Shown piece after piece: positions 56,309 to 64,000 of a stretch of DNA of 64,000 nt. A program made the position numbers and the translations under genes. Each line of letters starts with the position of its first letter. Positions within the stretch are counted from its first letter, which is position 1. Below the pieces are notes generated by a model. It was not told the origin of the DNA. It searched no databases and saw nothing but the letters and a program-made list of their open reading frames with translations. Origin of the DNA: Apteryx mantelli (lineage: Eukaryota > Chordata > Aves > Apterygiformes > Apterygidae); contig NC_090016.1 in the NCBI RefSeq assembly GCF_036417845.1, positions 469,758 through 533,757 on the forward strand, read 5' to 3'.

Positions 56309-57856
56309 TGTGATGGTGTGCTCCTTTGTCCCCCCCCACCACTGATGTGCTCTGTCCCCCTCAACCTGATTTCCCTGTAAGCAGCATGTATGTAGGGGCT
56401 AGTTGAGCATGTGCCGACTAAGGCCTGTCTAGTACGCCAATGTGACTATGAGTCAATCATCTTCCCCCCCCCCCCAATAAATAGGGGGCAGCCCAGAGCC
56501 CATTGAGCCCTCCTGCAGGGCAGCGGGCTGCACTGCAGAACCTCCTCTTGAGCAGTGACGCCTCTCCAGGTTACTTCTGAAGGTTGAGAGAGATTCCTTA
56601 CCTGTGACAGATCCTCAGCAAGTGATTAATAGCATACTGAACTTTTGTGAACTTTGTGAAACTTTCCTGAGTTATAGCTCTGACTAATTGCGTGCATAAT
56701 TCCTTAAACATAAACTGTTGACCAAGTCTGGGACTAGGACTGGATCCAGCCGCACCTAGGCTCCTCTCGGAAGGAGTTTAGAAAGCAAAGGGGTCCAGTC
56801 TGAACCTCATGACTCAATGAGAGGGTTCCCTTTGCACTCACTGCTTTAGACATAAACCGTTGACCAAGTCTGGGAGTAGGACTGGATCCAGCCGCACCTA
56901 GGCTCCTCTCGGAAGGAGTTTAGAAAGCAAGGGGGTCCAGTCTGAACCTCGTGACTCAATGAGAGGGTTCCCTTCGCACTCACTCCTTTAGACATAAACC
57001 GTTGACCAAGTCTGGGAGTAGGACTGGATCCAGCCGCACCTAGGCTCCTCTCGGAAGGAGTTTAGAAAGCAAGGGGGTCCAGTCTGAACCTCATGACTCA
57101 ATGAGAGGGTTCCCTTTGCACTCACTCCTTTAGACATAAACCATTGACCAAGTCTGGGAGTAGGACTGGATCCAGCCGCACCTAGGCTCCTCTCGGAAGG
57201 AGTTTAGAAAGCAAGGGGGTCCAGTCTGAACCTCATGACTCAATGAGAGGGTTCCCTTCGCACTCACTCCTTTAGACATAAACCATTGACCAAGTCTGGG
57301 AGTAGGACTGGATCCAGCCGCACCTAGGCTCCTCTCGGAAGGAGTTTAGAAAGCAAGGGGGTCCAGTCTGAACCTCATGACTCAATGAGAGGGTTCCCTT
57401 CGCACTCACTCCTTTAGACATAAACCATTGACCAAGTCTGGGAGTAGGACTGGATCCAGCCGCACCTAGGCTCCTCTCGGAAGGAGTTTAGAAAGCAAGG
57501 GGGTCCAGTCTGAACCTCATGACTCAATGAGAGGGTTCCCTTCGCACTCACTCCTTTAGACATAAACCATTGACTAAGTTTGGGAGTAGGACTGGATCCA
57601 GCCGCACCTAGGCTCCTCTCGGAAGGAGTTTAGAAAGCAAGGGGGTCCAGTCTGAACCTCATGACTCAACGGGAGGGTCTCTGTTGCACATGCATCTGAC
57701 CCTGTCCTTCATGCAGTAAATAACTGAGTGAACCTTGCCAATTGAACCTCATTAAATTGGTCTTATTCAATAGTAAACTTTAAGTTGCTGTATTACTGCA
57801 GTAAATGTAGTGCTGCTTCCCTCTTAGGAGTGAAGTGCATCACTCCTTTGGTGACA
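56309..57856 (+). mobile_element. LTR-type insertion, copy A (1548 bp)
   Basis: Starts TGTGATGGTG and ends TTTGGTGACA (TG...CA). It is bordered by GGCTT (56304-56308) and GGCTC (57857-57861), a slightly decayed 5-bp target duplication. The empty site is seen in the unit at 55098 (GGCTCTTCTGG). It contains CAATAAATAGGGG (56475-56487), a TATA/poly(A)-like core, and a 142-bp array. No internal coding region, so it looks like a solo LTR; 5-bp duplications are typical of ERVL-type elements. The family was not recognised. Confidence 0.7.
56703..57690 (+). repeat. 142-bp tandem array inside the LTR-type element (7 units)
   Basis: Seven units of about 142 bp, almost identical, from GACATAAACCATTGACCAAG through GGATCCAGCCGCACCTAGG and CTCGGAAGGAGTTTAG to GAGAGGGTTCCC. 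Copy B of the element has only three. Confidence 0.95.
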
Positions 57857-58974
57857 GGCTCTTCTGGATGAGTGCTGTGTGTGAGGCAGAGGCGGTGGGG
57901 TGTGCAAGGCAGAAGGTGGGTGTGTTTTAGGCAGGGCAACTCCAGCCTGTGTCTGTGTTGTTGTGTAGTCTATGTGGTGCGTGTTGTAGCTGTGCTATCT
58001 TTTGCTCAGGTCTTGATGTTGCTCTTGTTCCTCGTGCTCAAGGAGCACGCTGTGCAGCACTAGCATGGTAGGCATCTGTTGTCTTTTGACTGGTCTGATG
58101 CATCATCTTTGTGCCAATGGATGGCGTCTTCTTCTGTGCAGCCAGCTAAAAGGGGTTGTCTGTCGCTCCATCTTTGCACTGTGGCCGTTTGCGGCCGGTC
58201 ATCTCCGCGGCCCTCATCGAGGCCTCGTCGGCCGCTCCTCTTCCGAGGCCGCCCTCGTTTTGCGTCTTCCCGGCCTCCTTTCAGGGTTTTCTTCCCTGCG
58301 TTGTCACGTCCTTAGTTCTTTCTCGCCGGCCTCTTCCGCATCGATCTGCCTGGCTTTGCCGGGCCCTTTCCGTCACGGGCAGTGGCGTTTGACTCTCTTC
58401 TGGGCTTGCCCAGAGCATCAGAGCCATGCGGTTGTGGCCTCATAGGGCTTTCTGGCTGGCAGTGTCTTATGCGTAGGAATAGTTCTTTTTGTGTAGGGCT
58501 TTCCTTCATGTCTGTGTCTGTGTCTGATGTTTCTGTCTGTCTGTTTGGGGCTGGAGCTGCCTTGCTTGTGGGTTTTAGCTATGGCAGTGTGCAGAGGAGA
58601 GTAGTGGTGGACTGGAACGTTGACTGGTGTTGGGTGTTGTGGGGTTGGTGAGTGTTGCCTGGCGGAGGAGAAATGTTGTTTTGTTTTTTGCAGGTGCCGT
58701 CGGTGCCCCCCCAGCCACAATGTTGGAGTTTGGGATTGGTGCAATGCAGGTGAGCGCAGTGCCAGCGGGGCTTTGGCGTGGAGGGTGCTCTTGCGGACGA
58801 GGCTGGAGCTGACTGGCATGGGGGTGACCGCTTGCGCTCTGTTTTGGCAGGTGATGAAGGCGAATGTGGTGACCGGAGGAAGATCAGAGAGGATGCGGCT
58901 GCTGTTGAGGATGGATGGTGACCCAGAGCACTGCAGAAGCTAAGTTGAGTGGCAAAGGGTGTTGGTGTGTCTTG

Positions 58975-59020
<46 letters not shown>

Positions 59021-59050
59021 CGCTGACAGTGAGTGTAGTGTGGAGGGCTC

Positions 59051-60032
59051 TGTGGTGGTGTGCTCCTTTGTCCCCCCCACCACTGATGTGCTCTGTCCCC
59101 CTCAACCTGATTTCCCTGTAAGCAGCATGTATGTAGGGGCTAGTTGAGCATGTGCCGACTAAGGCCTGTCTAGTATGCCAATGTGACTATGAGTCAATCA
59201 TCTCCTCCCCCCCCCCAATAAATAGGGGGCAGCCCAGAGCCCATTGAGCCCTCCTGCAGGGCAGCGGACTGCACTGCAGAACCTCCTCTTGAGCAGGGAC
59301 GCCTCTCCAGGTTACTTCTCGAGGTTGAGAGAGATTCCTTGCCTGTGACAGATCCTCAGCAAGTGATTAATAGCATACTGAACTTTTGTGAACTTTGTGA
59401 AACTTTCCTGAGTTATAGCTCTGACTAATTGCGTGCATAATTCCTTAGACATAAACTGTTGACCAAGTCTGGGAGTAGGACTGGATCCAGCCGCACCTAG
59501 GCTCCTCTCGGAAGGAGTTTAGAAAGCAAGGGGGTCCAGTCTGAACCTCGTGACTCAACGGGAGGGTTCTCTTTGCACTCACCCCTTTAGACATAAACTG
59601 TTGACCAAGTCTGGGACTAGGACTGGATCCAGCCGCACCTAGGCTCCTCTCGGAAGGAGTTTAGAAAGCAAGGGGGTCCAGTCTGAACCTCATGACTCAA
59701 TGAGAGGGTTCCCTTCGCACTCACTCCTTTAGACATAAACCGTTGACCAAGTCTGGGACTAGGACTGGATCCAGCCGCACCTAGGCTCCTCTCGAAAGGA
59801 GTTTAGAAAGCAAGGGGGTCCAGTCTGAACCTCATGACTCAACGGGAGGGTCTCTGTTGCACATGCATCTGACCCTGTCCTTCATGCAGTAAATAACTGA
59901 GTGAACCTTGCCAATTGAACCTCATTAAATTGTTCTTATTTAATTGTAAACTTTGTTAAGTTGCTGTCTTACTGCAATAAATGTAGTGCTGCTTCCCTCT
60001 TAGGAGTGAAGTGCATTGCTCCTTTGGTGACA
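59051..60032 (+). mobile_element. LTR-type insertion, copy B (982 bp)
   Basis: Same element as copy A, with exact GGCTC at 59046-59050 and 60033-60037. It begins TGTGGTGGTG and ends TTTGGTGACA. It carries three 142-bp units (about 59450-59850) instead of seven; the 566-bp length difference equals four units. Shared target site and position show it was copied with the macrosatellite unit rather than inserted independently. Confidence 0.75.
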
Positions 60033-61807
60033 GGCTCTTCTGGATGAGTGCTGTGTGTGAGGCAGAGGCGGTGGGGTGTGCGTGGCAGAAGGTGAGTGTG
60101 TTCTAGGCAGGGCAGCTCCAGCCTCTGTCTGTGTTGTTGTGTAGTTTATGTGGTGTGCGTTGTAGCTGTGCTATCTTTTGCTCAGGTCTTGATGTTGCTC
60201 TTGTTCCTTGTGCTCAAGGAGCATGCTGTGCAGCACTAGTGCAGTAGACATCTGTCTTTTGAGTGGTCTGACTCATCAGTTTTGTGCCCATGGATGGCAT
60301 CTTGTTCTGTGCAGCCAGCTAAAAGGGGCTGATGGTTGCTCCGTCTTTGCATCAAGGCCGTTTGTGGCCGGTCATCTCTGTGGCCCTCATCAAGGCCTCG
60401 TCAGCCGCTCCTCTTCTGAGGCCACTCTCGTTTTGCATCTTCCTGGCCTCCTTTCAGGGTTTTCTTCCCTGCATCGTCATGTCCTTAGGCCTTTCTTGCC
60501 GGCCTCTTCTGCATCGATCTGCCTGGCTTTGCCAGGCCCTTTCCATCAGGGGCAGTGGCATTTGACTCTTTTCTGGGCTCATCCAGAGCATCAGAGCCAC
60601 ATGGTTGTGGCCTCATAGGGCTTTCCGGCCGGCAGTGTCTTACGTGTAGGAATAGTTCTTTTTGTGTAGGGCTTTCCTTCATGTCTGTCTGATGTTTGTG
60701 TGTGTCTGTCTGTTTGGGGCTGGAGCTGCCTTGCTTGTGGGTTTTAGCTATGGCAGTGTGCAGAGGAGAGTAGTGGTGGACTGGAACGTTGACTGGTGTT
60801 GGGTGTTGTGGGGTTGGTGAGTGTTGCCTGGTGGAGGAGAAATGTTGTTTTGTTTTGTTTTTTGCAGGTGCCGTGGGTGTCCCACCAGCCACAATGTTGG
60901 AGTTTGGGATTGGCGCAGTGCAGGTGAGCGCAGTGCCAGCGGGGCTTTGGCGTGGAGGGTGCTCTTGCGGACGAGGCTGGAGCTGACTGGCATGGGGGTG
61001 ACCGCTTGCGCTCTGTTTTGGCAGGTGATGAAGGCGAATGTGGTGACCGGAGGAAGATCAGAGAGGATGTGGCTGCCATTGAGGATGCCTCTTGAAGACA
61101 GATGGTGACCCAGAGCAGTGCGAAAGCTAAGCTGAGGGGCAAAGGGTGTTGGTGTGTCTTGGTGGTGTGTCTGTGTGTGTGCTGACAGTGAGTACAGTGT
61201 GGAGCGCTCTTCTGGATGAGTGCTGTGTGTGAGGCAGAGGTGGTGGGGTGTGCGTGGCAGAAGGTGAGTGTGTTCTAGGCAGGGCAGCTCCAGCCTCTGT
61301 CTGTGATGTTGTGTAGTCTATGTGGTGTGCGTTGTAGCTGTGCTATCTTTTGCTCAGGTCTTGATGTTGCTCTTGTTCCTCGTGCTCAAGGAGCATGCTG
61401 TGCAGCACTAGTGCGGTAGGCATCTGTTGTCTTTTGAGTGGTCTGATGCATCAGTTTTGTGCCCATGGATGGCATCTTGTTCTGTGCAGCCAGCTAAAAG
61501 GGGCTGTCTGTTGCTCCATCTTTGCACCGTGACTGTTTGTGGCCGGTCATCTCTGTGGCCCTCATTGAGGCCTTGTCGGCCGCTCCTCTTCCGAGGCCGC
61601 CCTCGTTTTGCGTCTTCCTGGCCTCCTTTCAGGGTTTTCTTCCCTGCATCGTCATGTCCTTAGGCCTTTCTTGCTGGCCTCTTCCGCATCGATCTGCCTG
61701 GCTTTGCCAGGCCCTTTCCATCAGGGGCAGTGGCATTTGACTCTTTTCTGGGCTCATCCAGAGCATCAGAGCCACATGGTTGTGGCCTCATTGGGCTTTC
61801 TGGCTGG

Positions 61808-61970
61808 CAGTGTCTTCTGTGTCTGTGTGCCCGTGTCTGTGTGCCCGTGTCTGTGTGCCCGTGTCTGTGTGCCCGTGTCTGTGTGCCCGTGTCTGTGTGC
61901 CCGTGTCTGTGTGCCCGTGTCTGTGTGCCCGTGTCTGTGTGCCCGTGTCTGTGTGCCCGTGTCTGTGGTT
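61808..61970 (+). repeat. 14-bp microsatellite GTGTCTGTGTGCCC
   Basis: About 11-12 exact units at the point where other macrosatellite units have TGTGTCTGATG-type sequence. It is a recent expansion in the last unit. Confidence 0.95.
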
Positions 61971-62073
61971 GGAGCTGCCTTTTTTGTGGGTGTAGTAATG
62001 GTTGTGGCCAGAGCAGAGTAATGTACCCATGAAACTTTTTGAGGGGTTTCAGTAAGGTGTAAAAGTATTGTTT

Positions 62074-62079
<6 letters not shown>

Positions 62080-62106
<27 letters not shown>
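62080..62106 (+). repeat. Poly(A) run
   Basis: An uninterrupted A run of about 27 bases at the end of the macrosatellite. It may be a retroposon tail, but no element body was recognised upstream. Confidence 0.8.
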
Positions 62107-62107
<1 letters not shown>

Positions 62108-62360
62108 AAGGAAATTTGCCTTGATTGGTGTGGGCATTTTGGGGGGTTCTTATTCATGTTGATACAGTGTTGTGTTTAAAAAAAGGGATGGAAGGTGGTG
62201 GTTATCTTATTAGCAGTGATGGTGGGAATGAGTGGGCAGTTGTGTGGTTGTTGGGTGGGCTGGGTATTGAATGTATCTAACTTTGTATGCATGTGTGTTG
62301 TTTTTAGTCTATTTTATTTTCCTCTAGGGTGGAGTTAGCATTTAGAATTTTTTAACTATT

Positions 62361-62421
62361 TAAAAAAAAAACCCCAGCCGGGGGATTTTTTTTTTTTTCC
62401 CCTGGCTGGGTTTTTTTTTCC
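62361..62421. repeat. Inverted repeat with A/T-run arms
   Basis: A9-ACCCCAGCCGGGGGA, a T-rich centre, then TCCCCTGGCTGGG-T9. The arms (about 22 bp) pair almost completely, giving a long potential hairpin. Confidence 0.8.
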
Positions 62422-62828
62422 CTGGTCCCGGCCACTCTGTGAGGCGACGATCATCGCCAATAGTGCTGCAGAGTTTTGGCTCGGGGCTGGGTTTTTCTAG
62501 GCAGGATGGTTTTTGGAGGCACTCGGTAACCCTGTTACTGGGGGCTGTCTAAAAAACCTGTGGTGCTTGCTTGTTACTGTAGGAAGGTAGAGTATGTGTG
62601 GGTGGATGTGAGTGGTAGTGGTGAGATTGTAGAGATGTATGCTGAAGAGTATGGGCAGCTGATGCAGAGTGTGGGCTTGTTTGTGATGTTCTGTCTGTTG
62701 CTTTGTAATGGATTGTGTAACTGAAATGTAACTTTGTTGTGCTGGTGCAGATGCTGAGTTCTGGTAGGGGGAAGGGAAGGCTGCTGGTTTTGTGGTGATG
62801 GAAGGCCAAGATTTGTTCATGATGTTGT

Positions 62829-62906
62829 AATAAAGAGATTGTTGTGTATTTTTTTGAGCAATAAAGATGATCAAGATGCCCGAGTTTGTGTCTGCTTTCA
62901 AATAAA
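62829..62906 (+). terminator. Cluster of three AATAAA poly(A) signals
   Basis: AATAAA at 62829-62834, 62860-62865 and 62901-62906 within 78 bp, followed by GT-rich TTTGTTGTTTGTTTCTGTTG. This looks like the 3' end of a plus-strand transcript, but no gene ending here was recognised. Confidence 0.5.
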
Positions 62907-62999
62907 GATGGCTTTGTTGTTTGTTTCTGTTGTCTTATTTGAAGTACATGCGTCACACATTTGCTCTTGCTGTTTTCCCCTTTGCTCTTGGTCCTTTCT

Positions 63000-63960
63000 G
63001 CTTTTAAAATAAGAGGAAGACAGATTTTTTTTTTTGTCATCCTCTTATTTTAATCTTGGTCCTCCTCTGTCCTCTTTTTTTCTTAAGAAAAAGATTTCTT
63101 TTTTTTTTTTAATTTTTGTTATTTCTTTGTGTCTCTTATTTTGTCTCTTTCTTCTGTTCTCCCAGTTTGTCTTTGCTTTACCCCTGTTTTTCTCTACTTT
63201 TCTGTCTTTAGTCTTTACTGTTTAGTCTTCCACTCTACCTTACTTTAGTTTTGTGCTTTGCTCTTTATTCTTTGCTTTGTGCTATCCTGCTTTACATTTT
63301 TTGCTTTGCTCATTGCTTTCATCTCTTTGCTGTTTGCTCTTTCCTCTCTGCCTAATTGCCTGCTTCCCGCTCTGTGCTTTGCCCTTTGTTCTGTTTTCTG
63401 CTCTTTGCCTTGCCCTTTGCCCTTTGTTTAGCTTTGCTTAGCTTTGCTTTCTGCTCTTTATTCTCTGCTTTGTTCTCTGCTCTTTGCTTTTTATTCTTTT
63501 CTGCTTTTTTCTCCTTTATTTCTGCTGTTTTCTGCTTTCTGCTCGCTGCTGGTTTTGCCTTGCTCTGCTCTCTGCTGGTTTTGCCTTGCTCTTTGCGCTC
63601 TGCTCTCTGCTGGTTTTGCCTTGCTCTTTGCGCTCTGCTCTCTGCTGGTTTTGCCTTGCTCTTTGCGCTCTCCTCTCTGCTGGTTTTGCCTTGCTCTTTG
63701 CGCTGTCCTCTCTGCTGGTTTTGCCTTGCTCTTTGTGCTCTCCTCTCTGCTCCTTCTGTTTTCCGCTCTCTGCTCCTTCTTGTTTTTCTCTATATTTTCT
63801 GTTGTTTGCTGTTTTTCTACTCCCTCCTCTCTTCTCCTTTTTTCCCCTCTTTCCTCTCTCTTTTTAGTCTTTGCTTTCTTCTCTTAGTTTTTTATTCTCT
63901 TCTTTTTTTTCTCAGCTGAGAATAAAAAGCATTTCCTTTGTTTTTTCCTTACTTTACTTT
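63000..63960 (+). repeat. Pyrimidine-rich low-complexity DNA with a 35-bp repeat
   Basis: Nearly a kilobase of T/C-rich sequence (TTTGCTCTTTGC themes). At 63543-63750, six units of 35 bp (TCTGCTGGTTTTGCCTTGCT then CTTTGCGCTCTGC) stand out. Leu/Cys/Phe-rich open frames here are artefacts. Confidence 0.85.
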
Positions 63961-64000
63961 TCTGTCTGCTTTTTTTCTAGCATACTGGCTGGGAGTAAAC

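Larger units (their letters stand above)
52770..61990 (+). repeat. Macrosatellite of about 1.2-kb units (five copies)
   Basis: Using the cassette TTGGAGTTTGGGATTGGCGC as a marker (52947, 54761, 55966, 58718, 60889), unit lengths are about 1.81, 1.21, 2.75, 2.17 and over 1.1 kb. The first unit carries about 0.6 kb of extra sequence (54000-54650). Units 3 and 4 carry an LTR-type insertion; without it they are about 1.19 kb. Each unit contains, in order: a pyrimidine-AG-flanked cassette ending GCAGTGCAG/GTGAGC; a TTTTGGCAG-preceded cassette with GACCGGAGGAAGATC; a TG microsatellite in most copies; GGCTCTTCTGGATGAGTGCTG; and a CpG-bearing block with TCATCTCCGCGGCC. No conserved protein recognised. 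Confidence 0.9.

Noticed and set aside
62080-62110. Poly(A) tail of a LINE or SINE
   Set aside because: No element body, target duplication or internal promoter boxes recognised next to it.
63356-63919. 187-aa Leu/Cys/Phe-rich frame resembling a membrane protein
   Set aside because: Hydrophobicity comes from T/C-rich simple sequence and the 35-bp repeat.

Overview
This is vertebrate genomic DNA: GC-rich genes with many short introns and canonical GT-AG splicing, no operons or prokaryotic signals. Five recognisable genes plus a GPCR lie in about 43 kb. Their order, METTL3 (+), TOX4 (-), RAB2B (+), CHD8 (+), SUPT16H (+), HNRNPC (+), matches the human 14q11.2 neighbourhood read in one direction. 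Very high GC, introns often under 100 bp, minisatellites in almost every larger intron, and satellite-rich flanking DNA suggest a bird microchromosome (inference). No diagnostic species sequence was seen.

Layout: 1-1270, last three coding exons of METTL3 (m6A writer). 1520-4658, TOX4 on the minus strand, tail to tail with METTL3. 4659-5198, a shared TOX4/RAB2B promoter with a 44-bp repeat carrying ETS-type sites. 5199-7460, RAB2B, followed by its 3' UTR. 9241-25089, CHD8: promoter, minisatellite-filled leader intron and 37 coding exons. 25876-32134, SUPT16H. 32900-35300, a 20-bp GGATCC satellite and a possible small unrecognised minus-strand gene. 35450-36412, an intronless-ORF class A GPCR. 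37000-43326, HNRNPC with a long leader intron and a conserved alternative donor for the C1/C2 isoforms.

The exon chains were joined by hand. Intron phases agree and frames close for TOX4 (629 aa), RAB2B (215), CHD8 (2379), SUPT16H (1046) and HNRNPC (293 or 306). Most of these genes act in transcription, chromatin or RNA: m6A writing, HMG-box regulation, chromatin remodelling, histone chaperoning and pre-mRNA packaging.

From 43.3 kb to the end I recognise no conserved protein gene. It holds arrays whose repeat units carry promoter-type motifs (NRF1-like, ZNF143/STAF-like with ETS and YY1-like cores), an array with a period of about 80 bp, and a 9-kb macrosatellite of about 1.2-kb units. The macrosatellite units carry cassettes flanked by splice-site-like sequences. 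Two units contain an LTR-type insertion with a 5-bp target duplication and an internal 142-bp tandem array. The last kilobase is pyrimidine-rich simple sequence. The macrosatellite, its insertion and the promoter-motif satellites are the least explained parts of the window.
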